A stretch of 64,000 nt of DNA from Sarcomyxa edulis (lineage: Eukaryota; Basidiomycota; Agaricomycetes; Agaricales; Mycenaceae), in the NCBI GenBank assembly GCA_009761415.1, contig QUOL01000012.1, positions 821,001 through 885,000 of the forward strand. The letters run 5' to 3'. Shown here piece by piece: positions 46,201 through 58,814 of this stretch; position 1 is the stretch's first letter; each line of letters begins with the position of its first letter. The notes under the pieces were generated by a model that saw only the letters and a list, made by a program, of their open reading frames with translations, was not told the DNA's origin and did not search any database. The position numbers were made by a program, and so were the translations under genes.

Positions 46201-46689
46201 AATTGCGGTTTCCGGAACTGGCACCCTGTTCCGTACGTGCTTTTTTCGCCGTCTGTCTATAATTCGGTAGCTAACCGATTCTACATATGTAGTGCTACGA
46301 CGGGTGGGAAGAGGAGCGATGGTAAGGGCAGCAATGGTGGTGTGTGGGAGTGGACTTCCACTGTGTTTGAGAAGTATGACGGGTTCGTTGCGTCTGAGTT
46401 ATATCCAGGGTATTTATATTCGTTTGATTCTATTCCACTTTGCATATCTGACTATGCTTTTCCATCAGCTACTCCAGTGATTTCTTTGACAACTCGCATC
46501 AGACTGTGGTACGTTTTTCGATTCAATTCATGCGTCTGTGGCCATGTTCTTAATGGTTCTGCGGTGTCACAGATCGGCGGATCTTGGGCTACCATTCCCC
46601 GGATCGCAGAAAGGCGTTCCGTTCGCAACTGGTACCAAAAGAACTACCCGTACCCTTTCATCGGTGCTCGTGTTGCATACGATCTCTGA
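43201..46689 (+). CDS. egt1: Ergothioneine biosynthesis protein 1 (methyltransferase-sulfoxide synthase fusion)
   Basis: Egt1 trimethylates histidine to hercynine and then adds cysteine with oxygen to give hercynylcysteine sulfoxide, making the antioxidant ergothioneine. The N-terminal EgtD-like methyltransferase shows LYDERGLRLYDDITTTAPEY, VVLELGAGALRKTSHIL and HILFLGSSLGNFSRGDGAEF, then LLIGLDHDNG and YNDRKGYTKRFIMNGL. The DinB-like metal-binding part has FYLGHIPTFLDIHLSRLLKE and LFMTFEHEALHIETLLYMLL, giving the H-x3-H-x-E iron-ligand pattern. The C-terminal formylglycine-generating-enzyme-like domain has NEHPLRDVRVEKFKISWRPV TN-type sequence, GGRIPTEPELRLFMDKF, NCGFRNWHPVP, GGVWEWTSTVFEKYDGF and GGSWATIPRIAERRSVRNWY. 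All three domains are complete in one gene, as usual in fungi. About ten introns interrupt it; the stop is at 46689. Confidence 0.93.
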
Positions 46690-47612
46690 ATCTGCAGGGA
46701 GTTCGAGGTTGTGAGACTTGTGTGGAGTTGTAAGGAGAGTGCAGGAGCGTGTACGTTATTCTCCTTCATCGGAACATTGCTACTTCAAACATGGACTATA
46801 CAATCACACTTGGAAGCATCATCTATCTATGTATCTTGTTCGAGTATTATGTATGTACGACTATCTCAGACTTTGCGTAGTATACGTATATGATAGGCTG
46901 CGTATGAAGACCCGAAGTCATGACCTGAAAAACCTTCTCCGTCGCTCAGTTGCAGTTCTAATTCGATGTATATCCAACCGAATCAAGTTAGGATAACGTT
47001 GAAATGATTTTGCAGATGTGGACTACCTACTGGGAGTCCGAGCAACTTGAGAATCATGTAAAAACAGGTCACACCGTTACCCGACGCGTATATAGTCACG
47101 GTCGCGACTTGTCACTTCACAAGACGAATGACCTCTTACAAAGGCAGATCGAAATCGAGGCCTTGCGGAAGTCCTCCAGTTTGCTGTTTGTGAGCGTCCG
47201 AGGAGACTGTACGAGGTCAGACTACGAAGGTGGAGCCCTATTCCACCCGTGCTATTACTTGAAACGAAGGACATGACCGAAAATTTGCCACAGTACCAGG
47301 CGTGAAGCGGAATGTCGGAAATGGGTGTAATGACGGTGTATGGGTGGCGGACTTCTGAGACAGAATTTGTCAATCCCGGTGTGTATCTGGCATATGCATG
47401 GACTATCTTGGTTTTTTGGTCAGCTATTCTGGGGAGTCATGAAAGGCCGCCCTAGATTTCTCTACTGTTTTATGATTCCGCAAAACCGATTACGCGATTG
47501 CACGTATCGGAAGATCGTACCGTTCCTCCGCAATTCGTACGAGAGGGATCATTGATCTTCGCGTTGACCTTCCGAGCTACTGTACAGATTTGCATATTGA
47601 TCCAGATCCACT
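46690..47612. other. Convergent 3' flank of about 920 bases, no gene seen
   Basis: The stretch between the egt1 and gelsolin-gene stop codons is long for a terminator region. Short frames of up to 98 codons occur on both strands without domains or splice logic. Confidence 0.4.
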
Positions 47613-49102
47613 TCATACCAAGGCTCCTCGTTCAACAGCTCGCAAGAAGTCGTTACTTTCACCACCCTCATTCATCTTGACCAAACTGAGAGCCACCTCA
47701 ACAGACTCTCCGCCGGCATCAGAATTCTTCTTGTTGTAGATATATGTCTGAGCGTATTGCGGAGCGAGCCTGCGTTCGTTGAGCGACGCGTGCTGTCCTA
47801 GCCAGATGTAGATGGCGGGATTGGCGGGATTGGCGGAGTCGTCCAAGAGGAACGCGTCAGAGGAGGAAAGGGAGTCATGTGTAGGTGAGAATGTCACGGA
47901 GCCTGTGGAGTCTGAGAGGCGGAACAGGGCTGGCTTTGGGAGGACCGGGTCTGCCATTGAGACGTGGTGTGGCGCAGGTCCTAGGATAGTGTCTTCCCCG
48001 AATTCGGACAAAAATATACCGGAACTTGATTCACCCTCGTCTGGTGTAAAGAGGATTTATCAGAGTAGGATCTAGACTGTGCAAGATTGAAAGGCTGAAC
48101 GTACCGTAAACAGTGACCTCACAGTGCCCTTGCCTGCCCCTTCCACTGTCCGCGGAGGCCAAGAGATGTTGTTGAACAAACTCTGCTGCCTTAAATTTCT
48201 CTTTCCCCGCACTGCTCTTCGTATTGAACTGCCATATTTTCGAGCCTTTGTCTAGAACGTAAACAGCGCCTTCGACAAGGCTCTTGGCCTCCGGAGCCAC
48301 TTCTCTTACAACAAGGTTAGATCGCCCATGTCCGCCGAGGTCGGAAAGACTAATTTTATAGAGCTTATGGACATCCGGGGGAGGCGTCTCAGAAACATGG
48401 TGGAACCCCGTGGAGACACCCCCACGGAGGCACACGAAATGGGGGAAGTAGGACAGGAATCGTGGGGATTCAAAGTTCTGGACTTCACGGTATTGAACGG
48501 GTGATCCATGAAGATCTGAAGCAATCCGGGGAGTTGGCATGATTTCAATTTAGTAGGTCTCATGGGACTATGATTGCTGTTACGCACGATCGTCGAGTTC
48601 TACCGTTTTATAAGCAGCGGTGCCTGCCTCGTCCTGTGTGGTATTCTCTCCCAACCAGAAGTGGAGATCGTAGGACAATGATTCTGTCTCTGGAGTTTTC
48701 TTGTACGTCTGCCAAGTGAAGAGTAAGGTCTTTTCGCGTACAACACAGTCAGGAAGACCATATGCCTTACATGCAATACAAGATAGGAGTCCCCGTCATA
48801 GAACGACCCAATACGGTCCTTTGGCCATGGAACTACAGCAAAGTTCTCGATCCTCCATATCTGTAGGCCAGCTTTAGAGCCAGCTTCTGTGTCTGACCAA
48901 GCGGTCTCGGTGTCGCCAGCATGTTCTCGGACGCGTTTCTCGAGCTAATGCGCAGGGCATATGGACCAGGAGAAGGAAGTTAGATAACGAATGGCTAGGG
49001 CGAGAGTTGGCTGAGGGTTCTACTCACGTCTGAGCCTAGAAGAGCGATGTTGGAGTCTTGGATGTCGTAGGTCGTAGGTTTCGTGAGTATTGGTTGAGCC
49101 AT
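47613..49102 (-). CDS. Gelsolin-repeat actin-binding protein (severin/fragmin-like)
   Basis: The ATG at 49102 begins [20 protein letters not shown]. Three gelsolin-like repeats follow. The first has [38 protein letters not shown] and [20 protein letters not shown]. The second runs [40 protein letters not shown] and [20 protein letters not shown]. The third has [36 protein letters not shown] and [20 protein letters not shown]. Severins and fragmins sever and cap actin filaments under calcium control. The YDGDSY(L/I)(V/I)L core and (F/I)W(L/Q)G strand are well kept in repeat 1. At about 380 residues it matches three-repeat members rather than six-repeat gelsolin. Several short introns were followed by frame. 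Gelsolin-type proteins are absent from budding yeast but occur in basidiomycetes. Confidence 0.85.
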
Positions 49103-49479
49103 GGTTTCTCGAAGTAAAGCTATTTTGAGGTATACCTTGTATCATACACAGCCACGAAACCGTGCATAGCCCCTAGTACTTAGTATATCCGTCGAGATTG
49201 TGTGGACGTAAAGATCCTGAGGCCTGAACGGTGAGTCTGTTGTTTGAAGTCGAGATGACTTGAGCACTGTGTGGTTGCGAGAAAAGGACAAGATCATTGA
49301 AGTGATCTATATCCTATCTATACCGATCCGAAATATAATCCGTGTGTAGTAACAAGTATAGGGTAGATAGATAAGAATGCATGAGAAAAATGGATGAAAG
49401 ATGTGCGTACATGAACTGGGAAAACAGACAAGAAACAGGACTAAACTTTAAAAATTGGAAGCAACCTTGGAGATTCCAT

Positions 49480-50514
49480 CTACATCTCTCCTGGACCTTC
49501 CCCACTCCCCTTCAGACTACTCCAGACATTGTGCAGCCATGCCTCAACAGCGACGAGCTTCGCATAACCCTTTTCACCACTGAAGCCACCGACAACGATT
49601 AAGAAATGCGCGAGACAGACAGCCGCGACGAGGGTTGCGACCGTCGATAGTGGCCATGCTTTCTCTGTGAGAGGTTCCAGCCCCTCCTGGACGATGACGA
49701 CAGGTATCTCCTTTGTCTTAGCAGTCTCAGAAGGCCCACGAAGAGTCGCAAAAAGTCCAGTATTGAGGTCGAACGCGGTGTTGGCTTCACGCAAGATGGC
49801 AGCCTTCACCTTCGCGTCGTCTCCTGCACCTTCATTCATCCCATTTCTAAACCAATCCTTGATTTTCTTCATATCCCCCTGCGAAACAGCCCATCCTTTC
49901 CCTCCCAACGAGTTGAAATCGTAAAAGGCCAGGCCCGCACTACCAGGCTCCTCGTCCAACCCATAAGCCTTAGCCAGTCTCTTCCGAATCATCTGGCCGC
50001 CGCTCAGATCCCCGAGGTAACGTACGTACGCATGCGCGATCAGAGGCGCGGCTTCCAGGGGAGTCGTAGAGTCGGACAGAGATTGAATTCGGGCTTTGTA
50101 AGCCGTAAATGCAGGCGGGGGAGATGAGAGAAGTGTGGTATGGATGGGGTGAGACTTCCAGGATGATTCAGAGACTTGTAGGAGGTGGGAGATGTCGGAC
50201 GAAAGTGCTGGCGCTCGGGCGAGGAGGGATGGGTTGTATGTGGGTTGCAGCACGGCATTGGATGCGTGTATCTCTAACGCGCGTTCAAATGTACTGTACA
50301 ATTTTAATGAGTGAGTGGCAAAATACAGAAGGTGCATAGACGCTTACTCGTAGATATGCCACATCATCATAAGAAAGCGGGCATATTCCTCTCTTTCGAG
50401 TTCACCTCGCAGCAAAAAACCCGCACCAGCGGTCGACTCGACTGTTTCATGAGCAGACTTTGTGCCTTCACGAAGAAGAGTTGCGAGAGGAAGAGAGAGG
50501 TCAATTTGCGACAT
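49480..50514 (-). CDS. Heme oxygenase-like protein with C-terminal membrane anchor
   Basis: Two exons (50514-50348 and 50293-49480) give 326 residues with all frames joining. The start MSQIDLSLPLATLLREGTKS leads to AHETVES, whose histidine is the expected proximal heme ligand. Next are ARFLMMMWHIYDTFERALE and HAYVRYLGDLSGGQMIRKRL, the distal-helix signature GDLSGG. FYDFNSLGGKGWAVSQGDMK and REANTAFDLNTGLFATL follow. A single membrane span (LSTVATLVAAVCLAHFLIVV) near the C-terminus fits the tail-anchored, ER-bound topology of heme oxygenases. The enzyme opens heme to biliverdin, iron and CO for iron recycling. A MITE-like element lies 122 bases upstream of the start codon and could affect expression. 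Confidence 0.9.
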
Positions 50515-50635
50515 GGCAGTTAGTGGAATGAAGTTGGAGGACGGTCGTACAGCAACGCAACGAGCTGTTTATGTCGTGAGATGGGAAGACACAATCCAAA
50601 AGGAGGATGTACGGAGAGTGAGCAATGACGAGTTA

Positions 50636-51151
50636 AGTGGGAATGGGATTATTCTGGATAGTGGGATTGGACGCCAATAGTGGGATTTTGCCTGTTCGAT
50701 AGTGGGATTGTGCGTCAATAGTGGGATTTCGTCAGGATTTTGTGCCACGGGCTTCCTCAAATATCACACAAATTCAGAATAATATTTCTAAGTCATTTTG
50801 GGCCTGAAAGTGAAGAAACTCGAGTCTGTCGGGCTAACCGTATCTTTAGAATGCACGAACGAGGCTTTAGTGTGCCGACCTGAATGGATACGGTTCGGGG
50901 GACCCCCCGAGCGTAGCGAGGGAGGGGAGGATCCATGAATGGTCGGTCCTCTTCGTGCGCCTGAGGGAACTTGGAAAATTGAGGATAATTGCCCAAAAGG
51001 GAAGTTCTGAGGAAATTCCGTAACGATTGAGGAGGATCTCCCAAACGGGTCATTTCGAGATCTTTCTGGTAATCCCACTATCCGGCCTCAATCCCACTAT
51101 CCAGCCTCAATCCCACTATCGAAACGGCTTAGAAATAATCCCATTCCCACT
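50636..51151. mobile_element. MITE-like non-autonomous DNA transposon, 516 bp
   Basis: The element has perfect 18-bp terminal inverted repeats, agtgggaatgggattatt at 50636-50653 and its reverse complement at 51134-51151. Inside each end are direct copies of an 11-mer. On the left, atagtgggatt occurs at 50658, 50677, 50699 and 50718. On the right its reverse complement occurs at 51071, 51090 and 51109. The copies are spaced 19-22 bp, like subterminal transposase-binding arrays. The flanks are TA-rich (tta before, ata after), but a clean target-site duplication is not proven. No transposase is encoded. A 96-codon frame in the middle is probably chance. It sits between the heme oxygenase and cre1 genes. 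Confidence 0.75.
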
Positions 51152-51650
51152 ATACTAGTATATACTCACGGAGAGTCGAGGCTGCGCGGCAATTGCAATC
51201 TGATAAGATCGTGTCAAAAAACATCACCTAGATTTTTTTGACTGCCGGAATCTGCCGGTGTCTGGGCTTGCTCATACGTGCTCATCCTCGAATCATATCG
51301 CACAATGGCAGTACAGGGAGGAGCAAAATAAATCAAAGAGGGGGGTGAGGGTTGCTACAATTGATATAATATGTACAGTAGCAGTATTATGTAGTAGGAT
51401 AGAGGCATCCAAAGGACCTTGTCCGGTTTACAATCTTTTTTCTATCTATCTAGTTCAGAAAATGAGAAGGGGGATCTAGTAAATAATTGACTTGCTATCT
51501 AAATGGACGAAAACATATAGAAAAAATGCAGCGAGAGAGGAATGAGGAATGGGGAGCAGAGGCGCGGGATATCATCGTGGAGAACAGAAAGAAACAAATG
51601 AGGAAACATGGAAAGAATGAAAAAGAACATGATCATAAGGCGGGCCACGA

Positions 51651-53908
<2,258 letters not shown>

Positions 53909-56654
53909 TGTTGCTGATTGATCGATTAGAATCAGGTAAGGATAAGAGACTGAAAGGGAAGGGTATTAGTACAGTTTGATAATTGGAAAGAAGAATGATG
54001 ATAATGTTACGCACCGCGTTAGAGTAGTGGGATAGGTTAGGAGTTCTAGCGGTGTATTATCGCGTCGAGAAGACGAGATGTGATATGTATATGGAAATGC
54101 TTGTGATTGCGCTGGAGATACCGGGGGATATTAGACGGTCACGGTGCCTTTGTGAGATTTATGACGGGAGAGTTGATGGAGATATGAAGGAAACGAAGAG
54201 ATGGGAAAAGGGGTTTCTGTATGAAAAAAAAATCCGGGGAACGATGTTACGGTATTGAGAAACTCTAGGAGGTAACTCTAGGAGATGTTCTATGGGAGTC
54301 TATGATCGCATGTACAGGAGGTTGAGACGAGAAAGGGCGAGGCCGAACTAGATGAAGGGGGGTGGTTTGGGGGAAGAAAGCTGGAGACGGAGATGTAGAA
54401 ACAGAAGAACACAGCTACAATCAACCCGGGCCAGGCTTGCAGGACAGAATATACAGTTTACCAGCCAGATATTGCGGAAAACATTCAGCCAAGAGTGGCA
54501 AAAATCCAAAAAACCACTGGGGTGACTGTGCGGAAGATATACAAGCCGCGCCTGCCTCCTCGGGATCATCTAACACCCTGACCGCACAACAGCATGCCAC
54601 TCAGCAGCCGCCCCAAAGACAAGACTTATTCGTTCATCCAGGTCTATATTCAGATCACACAAGGACGACCAGGACGACACCGACAATCTCGCCGTTCTGA
54701 TTTTACTACTAGTTGTAGCTCGCTGCAGCCTGCAGCCGCTGGCAGCGATAACGGAAATAACACACTGCAGTCGTACTGATCGGCAATCCTAGGTTACCCC
54801 GCAAATCTGATCAGTTATGACCTTATCTCTACAATGCGAGAGAGATCTATGTTAGACCCTGCAACGTGCATTCACATGAAATTCTCGCGTCTTCCCGTCT
54901 CACCTTCTCATCGTTTGCGTTCCTTCTCGGGAGGATACGGGTCCTGCGTCTAAGCTGGTCCATCACCGGTCCATCACCAGAGTGGCATCACTCATGTGTT
55001 CTCCATCTTGCGCCAGGAATTACAGCAAAAATACCAGGATACTATGAAACTCGCATCTCTGATCTTTCATTTCCATTTCCGAGGTACCTTCCCAAGCCCC
55101 CCATCGGCCCGCAACACTTTGATGAGCTCACCAGGTGGCCCAACTTCATGCCGCCGGTGGACTATTGACTGGGGCCCCTTGCTTCCCCACATGTCAACAA
55201 TCCCCCCCTCCCCTCCCCCTCCCCCTTCCTGGGACTGGGGCGGTCGTCATGCTTTCCTGTTGCGACAAAGGTCCCCGCCCATGGGTGGACACATGGATGC
55301 GACGGCTATACGTACTGATCTACATGCTGCAACACAATCTGGATCCTCCTCGACCGTCCCTCTTTTCTCACATCCCCGACTTTACGCTTCCTACCTCGAA
55401 AAGCCTCTTTCCCTGGAATCAAGAGTCAAAATCAAACATCGCACTCGGATATAGGCGGCCCCCTTTCACATCATCAAAGAAATCCTTGCCTTCTCTAGGC
55501 CACATCATGATTCGGCTATCCACATATATACCAAACTGTCCTCCTCTCCCCCACACGGTCCTCCCCGCACATGCGGAGAGACCTCCTCGGACATTTCACG
55601 GGTGCTTCTTACGAGTGTGCTTTGTCTCTTGATCTCTCACCGTCAACCTTCCTCAACGACCTTACCCCGTTTCTCCAACCCCGCACGAAACTGGGGCGAT
55701 TACGATCGAATTGATGAAATGAATAGAGAGCGGCAAAGCAACTACCTTCTACTTCTAAGGATGGCCGTCGGACGGAAATTTTACGGACAAACGTTCCGTC
55801 TTCTCTTGCGAACGTGTTTCTTATTTCAAAAAACCCTCGAGTCGTGTTCCTACGTACCGACCAGCAGACAATGGCTTTTTCTGTCGCGGGGCAATAGGTA
55901 AGTGCCTTTTTTTTGTATCTTCTTCGCTTATCGCCGCCGTACGCGGAAATCATGTATTCGATCACGGCGGTTACGGAAATACAATCCTTGAGGCTTAAGA
56001 GTTGCTTTGGGTCTATGGCGCGTCGGTCCGTTCCGTTCATTCTTTTGAGCTTCTGGCCTCAGCGCTAGGAACGATTCACAGGCATCGAAAACTCGGTCTG
56101 CATCAGATATACATCATGAATGTGGTCAATGGTCTGGGCGGTACCGTCAGGTTCTTGTAACCGACCATGCTCGCGGGCATTGGCGACATGAACGCGTTCA
56201 AAATGGGAAGCCGGGACGCGACTTATGTCACGTGACACATATTCAGTATGTTCGTGGCAGCAACGCTTCAACATACTCACACTTTGCTTGAGGAAGAGGA
56301 TGCTTGCCGGATATTCTGCGGACAATCGTAGGATCCAGTACTCCATATATCTACCTTCAAGCCAGCCGGGGTTGGTTGTACTCCGTGAGCGTCGCGTGCA
56401 TCACGCAGCTGTCAATCGAACACACAACGACTCTACTGACGGTGGCGAATCGATAAGCTGAATATCAAGGTACCGCTGCGGCGGAGAATACTCGCGAGAT
56501 GATCAAGGCGTATTGCGAGATTTCATGATGGTATCGTCTTATCTATGTATACAGCTACGTGTAACGGGCGCCAAAGTGTCGATTAATTGCACAACAATGA
56601 GGAAAGCAGATATACGTAATAAAGAACAAGAAATAATGTAACTGCAGTCTCGCT
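53909..56654. other. Long region (2.7 kb) without a confident gene, upstream of cre1
   Basis: Many frames of 60-165 codons overlap in this stretch but none has a domain or consistent splicing. A pyrimidine tract of repeated ccccctcc occurs at 55201-55230. Sites fitting the CreA consensus SYGGRG lie at 55169-55174 (ctgggg), 55185-55190 (ccccac, reverse), 55235-55240 and 55691-55696. The stretch may contain a long cre1 5' leader and promoter, or a lineage-specific gene or noncoding RNA I cannot see. A minus-strand 93-codon frame at 56065-56346 has protein-like composition but no partner exons. Confidence 0.4.
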
Positions 56655-58563
56655 TTATCGTCGTCGACTCCGCGTGGAGCTTTGGAATTTCGAAGTCTCC
56701 CTCCGCAGCCGTCTGGAAAAAAAATGTTAGTGCAGAGATTTCGGTGATTTTCAGAGATAACATACCTGCTAGCTCGCTCCTTCTCTATTTCCCTCCGTTC
56801 CACCTCCTCAGCACTCATTACCTCAAACTTCGTCCTGAACTCCTCAGCTTCAGCCCAATCTCTCCAAACACTCTTCAACGATTTTGGCCCCCTCCCATCC
56901 TTCGGCGTTCGCCCCCATCCAAGTCCCAAACCCGTCTTATCTTTCAGCAAACTTAATCCACTTTTATCACGTCCCTTGTCCCCATGTCCCAACGTGGTTT
57001 CATCAACAGGAGCCTGGTCACCCCCAATGACTCCCCATTCGATAGCGTCTTTTTTGTGCTTCATGAGCTCTTCATGGATGGCGTGGGCGATCAGCGGTAT
57101 GGCTTCTCCAGATAGACCTAGTTCTGTACATAGCTTCTGGGAAAAAGCTTCTGGGGTAAGCGGGGAAAGTAGATCCCATTCGATATGGTCGAGCAGATGA
57201 TGAGTGGCAATTTGGACGTCGATCTAGAATATGGTGATGAGACGTGTTAGCGAGACATCCTAGCATTCGTTACACGAAACGACGCTCACACTAAGTATTA
57301 CACGGCACTCTGGGATCTCCTCAACCACGTCTTTCGCAGGATCGACATCCATAGCTCCATCGACGCTTAATTCCATCGAAGCCACTCCTTCATGTTCCTC
57401 GAGTTGTGCGCGTATTTGGTTCGTCACAGTTTCGACCCATGGGACGAGTGGCAGATCCAGGTCGCTGCAGAATATCTTGGCAAATGTTTCTGGTTTAATG
57501 ACAGTTTCATAGAGGTTCCACACAAAGCAGTCCCGGACTCGATGTGTGTCTGTTTCGAACTCTACCCGGATGGGGACTAGGGCTGTAGATCTTTGAGCTT
57601 GAGCAAGCATAATTTCTGGAGGACTATCGGGGGTTTCATGTCAGAAGTTTAGAGGGAGGAACATATTGATTGGAAACATAATTAATTGACCAGTATTCAT
57701 GTGCAGTGGGAGCTATAGGTCTGGACTTTATGAATTTTGCAGGAGGGACCATCCCTAGATAGCTTTGATCCAACTCGGTTTTTTCTTGTCTCGGCGGAAC
57801 TTGCGAATAAGGTGTCGTTGTGACCCCAGTACCAGAATGAAATACAGACATCCCTGATGTCGAGAATCTATTCCTTGCAGACTGCCGTATCGACGTTCTC
57901 GTTCCACCACTAGCCACAAAATCAGAATCGTCGGAATCTAGCGCTCCTGCATCAGGCATGTCGTCTCCCGACCCTGGGTCAGCGTAGTTTACTACTCCTC
58001 CGCGTCTTGTGGCTGCCCTGGTCGTCGTCGCTGAAGCACTTGGAAGGATGGGCTGCATGAGAAGCGTGGTACCGGTGCGAAGGCGGGACGAATAACTTGA
58101 ATGTAGAGCTTGTGGAGCGGTGGGGAGTGGGGGTCGTGGAGGATTAGGCGGAACCAGAGGTACACCTGACATCAATGCGGCTGTAGGTTGATATGGCGGT
58201 GGGGTGTAAGTTATAGGAGTGCCGTTGGTGGCTAATGTACTTGTACGAGTAGTACGCGCACGGGTACTCCGTGTGCCTGCAGCAGGGGTTTTCGGTGGTG
58301 GCGTGGCCGTTGTGGACCAGGTGTGGAGGTTCTTCATGTATGCTAATTATTTTTGTGAGTAGGTAGAAATAAGGAAATGCAGATGACATACTTTGTGACT
58401 GGGCAGCTTGTGGTGTGGGCGAGGCATATGATGGAAAATGAGGCGTAGTACCTGATACTGAGTTAATTTGTGTTACCGTCCTAGGAAGTTGCATGTCTGA
58501 GATATTACCATACTCCGAGCCTGAGGTCGGAAATGTCGAAGTAGAAGCCTGATTTGTTGCCAT
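56655..58563 (-). CDS. sfh1: SNF5/SMARCB1-family chromatin remodelling subunit, Sfh1-like
   Basis: Sfh1/Snf5 is the core subunit of RSC or SWI/SNF remodelers. The ATG at 58563 starts MATNQASTSTFPTSGSEYGN, and the first 300 residues are disordered. They include TRRGGVVNYADPGSGDD and KSRPIAPTAHEYW. The SNF5 domain has two repeats. The first is LVPIRVEFETDTHRVRDCFV, WNLYETVIKPETFAKIFCSD and LDLPLVPWVETVTNQIRAQL. The second is HHLLDHIEWDLLSPLTPEAF, SQKLCTELGLSGEAIPLIAH and AIHEELMKHKKDAIEW. The C-terminal part has SLKSVWRDWAEAEEFRTKFE, EVERREIEKERAS and ends RRETSKFQSSTRSRRR at the TAA at 56655-56657. The last intron (GTATGT donor) joins AS(AG) to (A)CGG in frame. The order and spacing fit Sfh1 better than the larger Snf5, but this is not proven. 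Confidence 0.9.
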
Positions 58564-58814
58564 CCTATAGAGTAAGAGTGCCGAGATCTATGTTCAAATG
58601 CACGAGATATAAGGTCGTTTTTCTTCTCGTTTTTGATAAAAAACAGCCGAAAGAGGTGGATGAAGATGGACGTTGAACTTGAAGAGACGGGCGCGTCGAA
58701 TTTGCACGTCACGAGCAAACAAAACAAAATTTGTTTTTCGACCTCTTCTCAACTCTTTTCCTCAGCAATTTGAGTGGTCTTTGCGAAGCTCATGGTACTT
58801 TGCTAAACGCTAGG
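58564..58814. promoter_or_regulatory. Shared divergent promoter, sfh1 and Pol X genes
   Basis: About 250 bases separate the two starts. A CAAAACAAAATTTG-like AT-rich core sits near 58720-58735. An upstream in-frame extension of the polymerase frame to 58731 has no ATG, so the shorter start at 58815 is preferred. Confidence 0.45.

Noticed and set aside
50788..51078. A coding gene inside the MITE-like element
   Set aside because: The 96-codon frame has no transposase motif and another frame on the same strand is nearly as long; it fits chance in a short non-autonomous element.
55135..55632. A 165-codon plus-strand frame upstream of cre1
   Set aside because: It runs through a simple pyrimidine-rich tract giving Pro/Leu-rich sequence; no domain or splice logic supports it.
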